From GCA-002712045 sp028112705 (GTDB lineage Bacteria; Pseudomonadota; Alphaproteobacteria; Rhodobacterales; Rhodobacteraceae), in assembly GCA_028112705.1 (NCBI GenBank), contig JAOGYN010000006.1, positions 29,293 through 93,292 on the forward strand: a stretch of DNA of 64,000 nucleotides, written 5' to 3'. The number at the start of each line of letters is the position of its first letter. The first letter of the stretch is position 1. Both the position numbers and the translations under genes were made by a program. The notes under the pieces were generated by a model. The model saw nothing but the letters and a program-made list of their open reading frames with translations, ran no database searches and had not been told where the DNA came from. Shown one piece after another: positions 43,852 to 52,707 of the stretch.

Positions 43852-44775
43852 ATGTTATTATTTTTACTATTTTCAGCAGTATTGGTTCTAGCTCCAATTA
43901 CAGTAAGTGCTTTCATAATATTAAAAAAAGTACCAAAAAATAATAACCATAAAATAGAACTTGATTTATACCGCCAGCAGTTAATCGATGTACCCAAAGA
44001 TATCGAACGTGGTATCCTCAATGAATCTGATGCAGAACAATCAAGTCTCGAAATAAAAAAACGCCTTCTGGAAAATAGCCTGAAAACATCAGAAAAGTTA
44101 TTTTCAACGACTAAAACCATCAGCTATTTATTAATCACTTTAATAACTGGATTTATTATTGTTTGTACTTCAATAATATATTTTACCATAGGTTTTTTTG
44201 GGCAACCTGATCTTCCTCTCAAAAATAGGTTAGAGACAATACGAGCGTTTACTGACAATCGTCCATCGCAAGCATTTGTTGAGAAAAAAAATAAAACTAC
44301 AAAATCAATAATTAAGTATGACGACGAATATTTACAGTTAATACAAGACCTCAGAATGGCCGTAGAAAGAAATAATCATGATCTAGCTGGACTTAAACTA
44401 TTAATAAAATATGAAATTAAACTTAACCGTTTTACTGAAGCGCATATTGCTCAAAAAAAATTAATCAAGAGTTTAGGTATTAACGCAACAGCTTCTAACC
44501 ACACAGATCATGCACAAATGTTAATAAATGCCGCAAATGGTTATGTCTCACCAGAAGCTGAAAGTAGTTTAAAAAAAGCTCTCAATCTAAATAAAGAATA
44601 TCGGAGAGCTCTATATTTTACTGGCCTTCTGATGGCGCAAACAAAAAGGCCAGATCTTGCATATAAAATTTGGGATAAACTTCTAAGAAGTGGTAATGGT
44701 AATGACCCTTGGATTGGAGAAATAGAAAAAATAATTAATGATTTGGCAATAAAAGCTGGCCTCAGAAACAATTAA
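43852..44775 (+). CDS. ccmI: Cytochrome c biogenesis protein CcmI
   Basis: This encodes a 307-residue membrane protein. It has two membrane segments (LFLLFSAVLVLAPITVSAFII at the start and ISYLLITLITGFIIVCTSIIYF around residue 90-115) separated by a cytoplasmic part with YRQQLIDVPKDIERGILNESDAEQ, which is the CcmI signature, then a periplasmic TPR-like region that holds apocytochrome c for heme attachment. It is shorter than Rhodobacter capsulatus CcmI, mostly in the C-terminal part. ATG at 43852 has AGG seven bases upstream; a GTG six codons earlier is less good. No other ccm genes are nearby. Confidence 0.87.
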   Translation: MLLFLLFSAVLVLAPITVSAFIILKKVPKNNNHKIELDLYRQQLIDVPKDIERGILNESDAEQSSLEIKKRLLENSLKTSEKLFSTTKTISYLLITLITGFIIVCTSIIYFTIGFFGQPDLPLKNRLETIRAFTDNRPSQAFVEKKNKTTKSIIKYDDEYLQLIQDLRMAVERNNHDLAGLKLLIKYEIKLNRFTEAHIAQKKLIKSLGINATASNHTDHAQMLINAANGYVSPEAESSLKKALNLNKEYRRALYFTGLLMAQTKRPDLAYKIWDKLLRSGNGNDPWIGEIEKIINDLAIKAGLRNN

Positions 44776-44860
44776 CTAAATCAAAAGATAGGTAAAAAGA
44801 TTTGAACCAAAGAATTCCAGATAAACACGTTATTAAAACAACCTTAGGATACTGATAATA

Positions 44861-44893
44861 ATGAAAAAAATAAATCTTAAAGTAAAAATTTGA
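44861..44893 (+). CDS. 10-codon leader ORF coupled to ruvX
   Basis: A short frame (MKKINLKVKI) starts at 44861 with AGGAT nine bases upstream and ends in TGA at 44891-44893. Its stop shares a base with the ruvX ATG (TGATG). ruvX itself has no visible ribosome site, so ribosomes finishing the leader could restart on ruvX. This is seen directly in the sequence, but translation of the leader is inference. Confidence 0.45.
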   Translation: MKKINLKVKI

Positions 44894-45372
44894 TGAGTGT
44901 ATTTACGAATTTTATCGATTTTTATGAAAATATTTCCAGATTAAAAGCTGTAATTGGATTAGATTTAGGTGAAAAAACTATTGGGGTAGCTGTTAGCAAT
45001 AAATTGGTATCAGTAGCTAGTCCACTTGAAACCATCAGAAGAACTAAATTCAAAAACGATGCAGCTCAGTTAATAAAGATAATTGAGCTGAGAGACATTG
45101 AAGGTATTGTTTTAGGGTTACCTATAAATATGGATGGTTCTGAGGGTCCAAGATGCCAATCAACGCGTGCCTTTGCCCGAAATTTAAATAATTTAATTGA
45201 AATTTCTATCTCTTTTTGGGATGAAAGACTTTCAACTGTTGCGGCTGAAAGAGTATTGATTGAGGCTGATACATCTCGAAAACGTCGCAATCAAGTCATA
45301 GATCATGTTGCCGCAGGTTATATTTTGCAAGGAGCTTTAGATAGAATTCAAAATATTAAGGCAAAAGAATGA
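44893..45372 (+). CDS. ruvX: Putative pre-16S rRNA nuclease RuvX (YqgF)
   Basis: This encodes a 159-residue RNase H-fold nuclease, first proposed as a Holliday junction resolvase and now linked to trimming the 5' end of 16S rRNA. Motifs: VIGLDLGEKTIGVAVSN with the first catalytic aspartate, VLGLPINMDGSEGPRCQSTRAFARNL, FWDERLSTVAAERVL and a C-terminal IDHVAAGYILQGALD with the last aspartate. The ATG at 44893 gives a length that fits the family. It overlaps the next gene by four bases (ATGA). Confidence 0.94.
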   Translation: MSVFTNFIDFYENISRLKAVIGLDLGEKTIGVAVSNKLVSVASPLETIRRTKFKNDAAQLIKIIELRDIEGIVLGLPINMDGSEGPRCQSTRAFARNLNNLIEISISFWDERLSTVAAERVLIEADTSRKRRNQVIDHVAAGYILQGALDRIQNIKAKE

Positions 45373-45599
45373 TTGATGAAATTTGGAAACGTGAAGAAGT
45401 AGAAAGTCCCTGCATAAAACTTTGTGTATTACATTCGACAGCTAAAATATGCATTGGATGCTATCGCTCAGCGGACGAAATACAGAAATGGTCACGGTAC
45501 TCTTCAAAGGAAAGACAATTAATAATTGAGGGATTACCAAGTAGAGGTAAAATTTTTACTAAAAGGCGTGGAGGAAGAAGTAGGCGTTTAAAAGGTTAA
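45369..45599 (+). CDS. DUF1289 domain protein
   Basis: This encodes a 76-residue protein with the DUF1289 zinc-ribbon-like pattern SPCIKLCVLHSTAKICIGCYRSADEIQKW (cysteines C-x3-C ... C-x2-C) and a very basic tail (FTKRRGGRSRRL). The function is unknown. It overlaps ruvX by four bases and is the last gene of the rightward string ccmI-ruvX-DUF1289, ending nine bases from the convergent oxygenase gene. Confidence 0.9.
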   Translation: MIDEIWKREEVESPCIKLCVLHSTAKICIGCYRSADEIQKWSRYSSKERQLIIEGLPSRGKIFTKRRGGRSRRLKG

Positions 45600-45607
45600 T
45601 CAAACCT

Positions 45608-46402
45608 TTAAGGCTTACTTAACCACCCTGATGTACCCAAGTCGGCTTCAGGCCTAAAGTAAATAATTACTCTACCTTCTTTTCCACTGTTTGCTCGCCC
45701 ATCCCAAGGGGCAACACCATGTAACGCCATTCTATGAATGATGTATGATTCTCCTGGCACTGCATGAATCTCTACTCTTTTGCAGGATTCAAAAATTACT
45801 TCTCTCGCTTTATGATAAGACTTAGTAATATCAATATTTTTCCAATCTTTTGGATCAATATCAAAGAATTCTTTTTCAAAATAATATTTAATAATTTTGT
45901 GACTTCCCTCCCAAACCACTAATGGAGAAGCCTTTTTACTAGAAATTGTGACAGGAATTCCCATTATAAACGCATGTTGCTCCTTTAGTTTGCGGATTTT
46001 TTCTTTTCCAACTGGGTGTAACCCATCCACGTGGGCTGCATCTCTTTTGAGCCTGTATTTAAATGCAGCTTTACTCTCTTCCTCTCTTGGCATCGGATAC
46101 CCTGGATAACAAACTGACACTTGGGCCGGATCCCATTTTATATTCTTTACTTTTAGTTGTTTCAACGCCCAACGCGAAGAATTAATATCTAATTCAGGTC
46201 CATTATTAACGGTACCGCGATTATCATTTTTCAAAACCCTAACTCCAGCAAACCATGTTCCTTGGTATCTTAACCAATTTTTTTTATTATTATTGTTATG
46301 AATTTCAGAGAAAACCGCCCTAGAAACAGACCTCAACCAGCTATCAAGTTTAGGATCATATTTAAATTTAATCCACCCATTTTGTTCATAATCATGTTCC
46401 AA
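45608..46402 (-). CDS. Phytanoyl-CoA dioxygenase (PhyH)-like Fe(II)/2-oxoglutarate oxygenase
   Basis: This encodes a 264-residue non-heme iron oxygenase. The metal triad is visible as H124 and D126 (AAHVDGLHP) and the distal H228 (MALHGVAPW), with the 2-oxoglutarate-binding arginine in GRVIIYFRP. The family hydroxylates many small substrates; the substrate here is unknown. The start is a TTG at 46402, two bases after the stop of the TauE gene; no ATG is available in a suitable place, and a ribosome site is not visible, so it probably relies on coupled translation with the exporter gene. Confidence 0.85.
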   Translation of the reverse strand: MEHDYEQNGWIKFKYDPKLDSWLRSVSRAVFSEIHNNNNKKNWLRYQGTWFAGVRVLKNDNRGTVNNGPELDINSSRWALKQLKVKNIKWDPAQVSVCYPGYPMPREEESKAAFKYRLKRDAAHVDGLHPVGKEKIRKLKEQHAFIMGIPVTISSKKASPLVVWEGSHKIIKYYFEKEFFDIDPKDWKNIDITKSYHKAREVIFESCKRVEIHAVPGESYIIHRMALHGVAPWDGRANSGKEGRVIIYFRPEADLGTSGWLSKP

Positions 46403-46403
46403 A

Positions 46404-47222
46404 TCAAAATGCTTTTCTCAACATATTTAGAGCCATAATTATAATAAAAATCGCAAAAAAACGTTTTAATGGTTTAGGATCCATAGCATGTGCTAAGCGC
46501 ACTCCAATAGGAGTTGTCAGAAGGGTCATGAAAATTACAACAAAAAACGCAATTAAATTAATAGATCCAATAGTAAAGGGTGGCCTATATTCTGAAGGAA
46601 TATTCAGTAGTAGAAACCCCAAAACTGATGGTAAAGCAATGACAAACCCAAATCCTGATGCAGTTGCTATAGCGCGGTGAATCGGAATATTAAATAAAGT
46701 CATCAAAGGAACACCAAATGATCCACCTCCAATTCCCATCAAAACTGACATAAAACCCAGAATAATAGATATTAGAAATCGGCTAATCCCTTTTGGCATT
46801 CCATCACCCAAACGCCATCCATCTTTTCCAAACGCTAAATATAAACCTACTAAACATCCCAAAGTACCAAATATTACCATCAAAGTATTTGAGCTCAAAC
46901 CAGATGCAAAAAACACACCAACGAAAGCGCCAATAACTATTCCAAAAAACCATTTTCTTAAAACGAACCAATCTACAGCACCCTTAGTATTATGGGCCCA
47001 AACCGATCTAATAGAAGTAACTATAATAGTTGCCAACGATGTGGCTAAACAAATTTGCATTAGGTAGATTGAGTTATATCCCAAATATTCGAAAGCAAAG
47101 TAAAATGCAGGAACTAAGATGATTCCCCCGCCCACACCTAAAAGACCAGCTATAATTCCTGCAAAACCACCAATGAACAATAATAATATTAGCATTAGAA
47201 ATAGTTCTGTAGTTTCTATCAT
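46404..47222 (-). CDS. TauE/SafE-family anion exporter
   Basis: This encodes a 272-residue membrane protein with about eight helices. Repeated family motifs are GGFAGIIAGLLGVGGGIILVPA near the start and MSVLMGIGGGSFGVPLMTLFNIPIHRAIATASG in the second half. Relatives export sulfite, sulfoacetate or other organic acids made in sulfonate metabolism. It is translationally joined to the downstream oxygenase, which hints that the oxygenase and exporter work on a linked compound; no sulfonate genes are near to confirm this. Confidence 0.88.
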   Translation of the reverse strand: MIETTELFLMLILLLFIGGFAGIIAGLLGVGGGIILVPAFYFAFEYLGYNSIYLMQICLATSLATIIVTSIRSVWAHNTKGAVDWFVLRKWFFGIVIGAFVGVFFASGLSSNTLMVIFGTLGCLVGLYLAFGKDGWRLGDGMPKGISRFLISIILGFMSVLMGIGGGSFGVPLMTLFNIPIHRAIATASGFGFVIALPSVLGFLLLNIPSEYRPPFTIGSINLIAFFVVIFMTLLTTPIGVRLAHAMDPKPLKRFFAIFIIIMALNMLRKAF

Positions 47223-47305
47223 AACAATAAAGTCTCCCTAAATGTTAAATGTTTAGATACCATTTTATTTAATTAACTTGGAAAAATGTCTATAACCAGG
47301 AACTA

Positions 47306-48313
47306 TTAACTACTATCTTTCTGAGCCAAAACTACACTTTTGAGCGCATTAATCAAAACATCGGTATCAGCATCTTTTTTGTAGGCTTGTTCTGAAATGT
47401 TTCTTCGCCATACCTTTGCGCCTGGCTGAGCAGAAAAAATGCCTAACATATGCCGTGTTATTTGATTTAATCTTCCACCATTTTTAAGATGACGCTCTAT
47501 ATATGGTAACATCACTTCTACTATTTCAAATCCTGTTTTCATATCACCCATGTTATAGATCTCACAATCAACTTTTTGCAAAACATGGACGGGATTATGA
47601 TATGCTGAACGGCCAATCATAACCCCATCTATACCGTTAGATAAATGTGTCTTAATTTCACCAATATCCTGAATGCCACCATTTATTGTCAAATGCATTC
47701 TAGGAAACATTTCTTTCATTTTAAATATCAAATTATAATCAAGTGGTGGTAAGTTTCTATTTTGCTTGGGACTAATACCTTGCAACCATGCTTTCCGAGC
47801 ATGAATAATTAACCTCCCCACACCAGCAGATTGCATCTTCTCAATGAAATCGGGCAGAATAACATAAGGATCATCCTCATCTACGCCAATTCTACATTTG
47901 AGCGTAATTTCTATATTTTGACTAGCGTCCAACATTGCTTTTATACAATCTGCAACTAAATGAGGGGACCTCATTAAAACAACGCCAAACGATCCAGACT
48001 TTACCCTATCCGATGGGCACCCAACATTTAAATTTACCTCATCATAACCCCATTTTTCAACAATTCTCACAGCATCTGCAAGTAGTTTTGGCTCAGAGCC
48101 ACCCATTTGTAACGCAAGTGGATGCTCAGCCTCATTAAAATCTAAAAGTTTTGATTTATCGCCGTTAACAATTGCAGCGGCTGTAAGCATTTCTGTATAC
48201 AAAAGTATATTTTTAGATATTGTGCGGTGTAAATAGCGGCAATGTCGGTCAGTCCAATCCATCATTGGAGCTACCGAAACAGTCGCAGAACTCTTTAAAC
48301 TATCTTTATTCAC
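47306..48313 (-). CDS. dusA: tRNA-dihydrouridine synthase DusA
   Basis: This encodes a 335-residue FMN enzyme that reduces uridines 20 and 20a of tRNA D-loops. VAPMMDWTDRHCRYLHRTIS at the start, NLNVGCPSDRVKSGSFG with the catalytic cysteine, LKCRIGVD, IIHARKAWLQGISPKQNR and GGIQDIGE with GVMIGRSAYHNP follow the DusA pattern; the segment after the cysteine reads FGVVLM, whereas FGACLM is more usual. Start is GTG at 48313. The 73-base gap to the next leftward feature contains nothing evident. Confidence 0.94.
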   Translation of the reverse strand: MNKDSLKSSATVSVAPMMDWTDRHCRYLHRTISKNILLYTEMLTAAAIVNGDKSKLLDFNEAEHPLALQMGGSEPKLLADAVRIVEKWGYDEVNLNVGCPSDRVKSGSFGVVLMRSPHLVADCIKAMLDASQNIEITLKCRIGVDEDDPYVILPDFIEKMQSAGVGRLIIHARKAWLQGISPKQNRNLPPLDYNLIFKMKEMFPRMHLTINGGIQDIGEIKTHLSNGIDGVMIGRSAYHNPVHVLQKVDCEIYNMGDMKTGFEIVEVMLPYIERHLKNGGRLNQITRHMLGIFSAQPGAKVWRRNISEQAYKKDADTDVLINALKSVVLAQKDSS

Positions 48314-48386
48314 GTTTTTAGACTTTTCAGGTTTAGCTTTGGATAATTAAAAGAACTAATTAACCAAAGCCAAGAAAATTTATAAT

Positions 48387-48497
48387 TTAAGCATCGATGA
48401 GAATTCTCACCATTCCCATAGGAATTGCTCTGCGCATAGTTTCTTTTTGATCACGTTGCTCTTTTATTTCTTTCAACGGATCGGGGGTAACTGACAT
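48387..48497 (-). CDS. 36-residue mini-protein upstream of dusA
   Basis: An intact short frame starts at ATG 48497 with AAGGA eight bases upstream (a better site than many large genes here) and ends with TAA at 48387. The peptide starts MSVTPDPLKEIKEQRDQ, is highly charged in its first half and hydrophobic at the end (IPMGMVRILIDA). It lies in the same direction as dusA, 73 bases before it. I do not recognise a family with certainty; the composition and the ribosome site suggest it is translated. Function unknown. Confidence 0.6.
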   Translation of the reverse strand: MSVTPDPLKEIKEQRDQKETMRRAIPMGMVRILIDA

Positions 48498-48867
48498 TTA
48501 GAAAATCCTTATGATTTAATTACACTGTATCTCGAATAGTCACAGACGTGAATTTAATTTTTTTTTAACACTGCATATTACAGTAAAGCAGCTTGCGAAT
48601 TGGAGCAATATACAAATTACAAATCTGTATAAGTCTAATCCTTTACGATGTAGAATGTTTCCGAAATACATCATTCTAAATTAAAATTGATTAATAATGC
48701 GAAAGTAACGATAAAAACCTATAAAAATAAAAAAAATAAGTATAGGTAATGCCAAACTGAATCTTCTTTAAAATAAGTATTTCAATAGATTGTAAAATTT
48801 TCTCAAAATGATTTACCGAAACTTTAAAAGAAATAATTAATTAATATCAATTTTAATATAGGATTAT
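48498..48867. other. 370-base gap with overlapping alternative hairpins
   Basis: This AT-rich interval separates the mini-gene and the divergent helicase gene. No ORF of note is seen. It contains TAGAATG / CATTCTA (48651-48657 with 48672-48678) and, overlapping it, GATGTA / TACATC (48648-48653 with 48667-48672); the two stems exclude each other. A region of this length ahead of an RNA helicase gene could be a long, regulated leader as in cold-shock genes, but this is inference only. Confidence 0.35.
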
Positions 48868-50256
48868 ATGATAAAATTTACAGATCTTGAACTTGATTCA
48901 AATGTATTATCAGCAATATTCGATGCCGGATATGAAACACCCACCCCAATTCAAGCACAAGCAATCCCAGAAGCATTAAAGGGACGTGATATATTGGGCA
49001 TCGCTCAAACAGGTACCGGTAAAACAGCCAGTTTTACGTTACCATTAATAACAATGCTGGCGAAGGGTCGTGCAAGGGCTAGAATGCCCCGCTCCTTAGT
49101 ACTAGCACCTACGCGAGAATTAGCCGCACAGGTGGCAGAAAATTTTGATATTTACGCCAAAAATACAAAATTAACCAAAGCTTTATTAATTGGAGGAGTA
49201 AGCTTCAAAGAACAAGATTTATTAATTGATCGTGGTGTCGATGTGTTAATTGCAACCCCAGGGCGTTTAATTGATCACTTTGAAAGAGGTAAACTTCTAC
49301 TGACTGGTGTAAAAATTATGGTAGTTGATGAGGCAGACAGAATGCTAGATATGGGGTTTATTCCAGATATCGAAAGAATATTTAAGCTTACTCCATTTAC
49401 CAGACAAACCTTATTTTTTTCTGCCACCATGGCACCAGAAATAACTAGGATCACAGAAGAATTTCTTTCTGCACCGGTCAGAATTGAGGTTGCCCAACAG
49501 GCTACTATTTCAGAAACAATAACTCAGGGTGTCGTTTCATTTAAACCAAGCCGTAAGGATCGTACGTTTAAAGAAAAACGAAACTTACTTCGAGAAATAA
49601 TACTAAATGAGAAAGAAAAATGCAAAAATGGGATAATATTTTGCAATCGAAAAATAGATGTTGATATCCTGATGAAGTCAATGAAAAGTCATGGCTTCAA
49701 TGTTGGCGCTATCCATGGTGATCTAGAACAATCAGTGAGAACAGAAGTTTTAAGTGGCTTTAAAAAGGGGTCCATTAGATTTCTAATTGCATCTGATGTT
49801 GCTGCTAGAGGTTTAGATATCCCTAATGTAAGCCATGTATTTAATTTTGATGTTCCCATACACGCTGAAGACTACGTTCATAGGATAGGCCGCACTGGCA
49901 GAGCTGGGCGACCTGGTTCTACAATAATGATTTCCACACCAGCTGATGATAAATATCTCCTAGCAATTGAAAAACTTGTTAAAATGGATGTTCCAAAAAT
50001 TGTTTTTAATGCAGACAAACCATCACAAACAACATCAAATGAAAATAAGATCAGCGATGAGGCCAAAAGCAGAAGAACTAATATAAAAGCTAAACCAACT
50101 GATAATATAACTAATAATAACAAAAAAATGACTAAACCACCTGAGATCCCTACAAAAACTGACATCCCCATAAAAACCAAGGATGACAGTTCAAAGAAAA
50201 CGACCGGTTTGGGAGATCATATGCCCGCCTTTCTTGAAATAAACTTTCGCAACTGA
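48868..50256 (+). CDS. DEAD-box RNA helicase (RhlE type)
   Basis: This encodes a 462-residue ATP-dependent RNA helicase. All motifs are present: Q motif TPTPIQAQAIP, motif I AQTGTGKTAS, Ia PTRELAAQ, II VVDEADRMLD, III FSATMAPEI, V SDVAARGLDIPNV and VI HRIGRTGRAGRPG. A polar lysine-rich tail of about 75 residues (many S, T, N and K) follows the core. AGGATTAT stands before the ATG. Such proteins act in ribosome assembly and mRNA decay, partly with RNase E or J; rnj is its convergent neighbour, nine bases from its stop. Confidence 0.95.
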   Translation: MIKFTDLELDSNVLSAIFDAGYETPTPIQAQAIPEALKGRDILGIAQTGTGKTASFTLPLITMLAKGRARARMPRSLVLAPTRELAAQVAENFDIYAKNTKLTKALLIGGVSFKEQDLLIDRGVDVLIATPGRLIDHFERGKLLLTGVKIMVVDEADRMLDMGFIPDIERIFKLTPFTRQTLFFSATMAPEITRITEEFLSAPVRIEVAQQATISETITQGVVSFKPSRKDRTFKEKRNLLREIILNEKEKCKNGIIFCNRKIDVDILMKSMKSHGFNVGAIHGDLEQSVRTEVLSGFKKGSIRFLIASDVAARGLDIPNVSHVFNFDVPIHAEDYVHRIGRTGRAGRPGSTIMISTPADDKYLLAIEKLVKMDVPKIVFNADKPSQTTSNENKISDEAKSRRTNIKAKPTDNITNNNKKMTKPPEIPTKTDIPIKTKDDSSKKTTGLGDHMPAFLEINFRN

Positions 50257-50265
50257 ATAATTAAA

Positions 50266-51933
50266 TTAAACTGACATTAATCGATTAATTAAAACAGTAA
50301 TCTCAGGTTTTTTATCAATTAATTCCATGACAATTCTTCTGGATGATTTAATTATAACTTTTCTTAACTCCTGATCATCCATCAGTGTTTGATTGTCTAC
50401 TAAGTTAATTGAAACCATAATATAATCTTCAATGGCTTTATCTAAGATTTCACCAGATATAAGTTTAGGCAAGCCATGTGATTGCACCCACACATCATCA
50501 ATCAAATCGTCATTTTCATCTATAATTATATTTATAGCAACATGGCCTGCAAAAGACATTCTAACGCGGTCACGGACAACTCCATCTTTCGCTCCAATCA
50601 AAACCTTTCCATCCAAATAGGTTTTCCCACTTTCCACTTCTTTTAAAAGATTAGCATTCCCATTCGAGATATCTACCAGTGAGCCATTACCCGCTATTAT
50701 TGATTTAAAGCCATTCTTTTTTGCGAGCAAGTAATGTGACCGTAAATGCCTAGGTTCTCCATGCATTGGAATAACAACTCTTGGCTTCAATAACTTGTGA
50801 ATATCATTTATTTCTGAGCGATTAGCATGACCAGAAACATGATATAAATTTCCTTCATTTTCGACTACATCTACATTTTTCTTACTCAGATTGTTAATAA
50901 TTCTATTAACACCCACTTCATTTCCTGGAATTGTTTTCGAAGAAAATAGAAACATATCTCCTTCTTTCAACACCATTCCTCGATATTTTCCGTTGGAAAG
51001 CTGTGCAGAAGCTGCGCGCCTTTCACCTTGGCTACCAGTACTTAAAATAAAAATATGTGACCGCGGCAATTCAAGTGCTTGCTCCGGGGAAACGACATTA
51101 GGAAACTCCTCTAAAATGCCTGTTTTAAGACCTAATTCAATCATTCTGAGCATTGCTCTGCCTAACAAAACTATTGATCGATCTGCAGCAATAGCTGCAT
51201 CCGCCAATGTTTTTAATCGAGCAATATTTGATGCAAATGTCGTTGCTATTACCATGCCTGACTGTGATTTGATTAGATTTACTAAATCTTTCTTTAAAGA
51301 TTTTTCTGACTTTGCAGGCTGTGTCACTAATACATTAGTACTATCACAAACCAACACATCTAAATCAACACAAGCGGCTTTCCACAAACTTGGGTCATAA
51401 GGATCTCCCAAAATTGGCGTTTTGTCTAGCTTAAAGTCCCCAGTATGAAATACTTTTCCAAGGTCAGTTTTGATAATTAATCCAGATGATTCTGGTATTG
51501 AATGAGAAACAGGTAAAAAAGAGACACTGAACGGACCTAACTCAACACATTGTGGGTAGATTGATATTTCTTTTACAACCTCTTCATTCTTTCCTCTTTC
51601 TAATAATTTTCTTTGAGCATTGGCAGCAGTAAAGGGCCTTGCATAAATAGGTACATCAGAAAGTTCAGGAAACAGTCCTATTGCGCCAATATGATCTTCA
51701 TGGGCGTGGGTAAGAAATATGCCTTTAATTCTATCACGACGCTCCAGAAGCCAACTGATATCTGGTAGTATTAAATCAACACCAGGTGTGGATTCTGCGT
51801 CAGGAAAAGACACGCCCAAATCAACAATTATTAAGCTTTCTTTTCCCTTCGGGCCAAAGCCATATATATAACAATTCATGCCGATTTCCCCAGCGCCACC
51901 CAAAGGAAGATAAATAAATTTCTTATCGCTCAT
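50266..51933 (-). CDS. rnj: Ribonuclease J
   Basis: This encodes a 555-residue metallo-beta-lactamase/beta-CASP ribonuclease with endo- and 5'-3' exonuclease activity. The metal motif THAHEDHIGA (about residues 75-84), SHSIPESSGL, HTGDFKLD and the later VSGHANRSEI and PMHGEPRHLRSHYLLA are all typical. ATG at 51933 lies two bases beyond the coaX stop; the frame is open nine codons earlier, but that would overlap coaX. It finishes the long transcript from nuo through birA and coaX. Confidence 0.95.
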   Translation of the reverse strand: MSDKKFIYLPLGGAGEIGMNCYIYGFGPKGKESLIIVDLGVSFPDAESTPGVDLILPDISWLLERRDRIKGIFLTHAHEDHIGAIGLFPELSDVPIYARPFTAANAQRKLLERGKNEEVVKEISIYPQCVELGPFSVSFLPVSHSIPESSGLIIKTDLGKVFHTGDFKLDKTPILGDPYDPSLWKAACVDLDVLVCDSTNVLVTQPAKSEKSLKKDLVNLIKSQSGMVIATTFASNIARLKTLADAAIAADRSIVLLGRAMLRMIELGLKTGILEEFPNVVSPEQALELPRSHIFILSTGSQGERRAASAQLSNGKYRGMVLKEGDMFLFSSKTIPGNEVGVNRIINNLSKKNVDVVENEGNLYHVSGHANRSEINDIHKLLKPRVVIPMHGEPRHLRSHYLLAKKNGFKSIIAGNGSLVDISNGNANLLKEVESGKTYLDGKVLIGAKDGVVRDRVRMSFAGHVAINIIIDENDDLIDDVWVQSHGLPKLISGEILDKAIEDYIMVSINLVDNQTLMDDQELRKVIIKSSRRIVMELIDKKPEITVLINRLMSV

Positions 51934-51934
51934 T

Positions 51935-52705
51935 TTATAACTTTCGGTTAAATTTATCAATTACGAATAGGCCATGTGTGGTAAGTTCTCCATCAACTAC
52001 ATCAAATATTTTTTCTCCACGAGAGAATAATTGAGCCAATCCACCAGTGCCAATGACCTCCATTGGCACTCCATGCTCCATTTTTATTCTACTACAAATC
52101 TCCTTAACCAACCCGACATAACCCCAAAAAATTCCACTTTTCATACATGCTATAGTGTTTGTACCAATCGATATTTTTGGCTGTGCTACATCAATATTAG
52201 GCAATGCAGCCGCAGCCTCATGTAAAGCTTTTACACTTAAATTAACTCCCGGAGCAATTACCCCACCAATATAAGCCCCATCATTATCAACAACATCAAA
52301 AGTGGTGGCAGTTCCAAAATCAACCACTATTAAATTACCCCCATACCGATCAAAGGCCGCTACTGTATTGACAATCCGGTCTGCACCCACATTTGCACCC
52401 TCATCAACTCTGACATTAACAGGCAATTTACAATTAGCTTTTCCAATTATTAGTGGTAAAAAATCAAAGTATTTTTTTCCAAGTTCTGTTAAATTAAAAA
52501 TAACCTGTGGCACAACAGAGCTTATCACAACTCTTGATATTGAAATTTTTTGCACCTGAAATTCAATTAATGAGCTTAACCAAACATAATATTCATCTGC
52601 CGTTCTAGAAGCCTCGGTAGCACATCGCCATTCAACTAAGAAGTTATTATCATCATAAACGGCAAATACGGTATTAGTATTTCCGACATCTATAGCTAAA
52701 AGCAC
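51935..52705 (-). CDS. coaX: Type III pantothenate kinase CoaX
   Basis: This encodes a 256-residue kinase for the first step of coenzyme A synthesis. LAIDVGNTNTVFAVYDD at the N-terminus, VGADRIVNTVAAFDRYGGNLIVVDFGTATTFDVV in the middle and EVIGTGGLAQLFS near the end are diagnostic of the ASKHA-fold type III enzyme. The start is GTG at 52705, with GAGGAGAA seven or so bases upstream. It lies two bases after birA. Confidence 0.96.
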   Translation of the reverse strand: MLLAIDVGNTNTVFAVYDDNNFLVEWRCATEASRTADEYYVWLSSLIEFQVQKISISRVVISSVVPQVIFNLTELGKKYFDFLPLIIGKANCKLPVNVRVDEGANVGADRIVNTVAAFDRYGGNLIVVDFGTATTFDVVDNDGAYIGGVIAPGVNLSVKALHEAAAALPNIDVAQPKISIGTNTIACMKSGIFWGYVGLVKEICSRIKMEHGVPMEVIGTGGLAQLFSRGEKIFDVVDGELTTHGLFVIDKFNRKL

Positions 52706-52707
52706 CC

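Noticed and set aside
50891..51400. 169-codon open frame on the plus strand inside rnj
   Set aside because: It is antisense to a well-conserved gene, has no ribosome site or recognisable domain, and such shadows are frequent here because stops are avoided on the coding strand.
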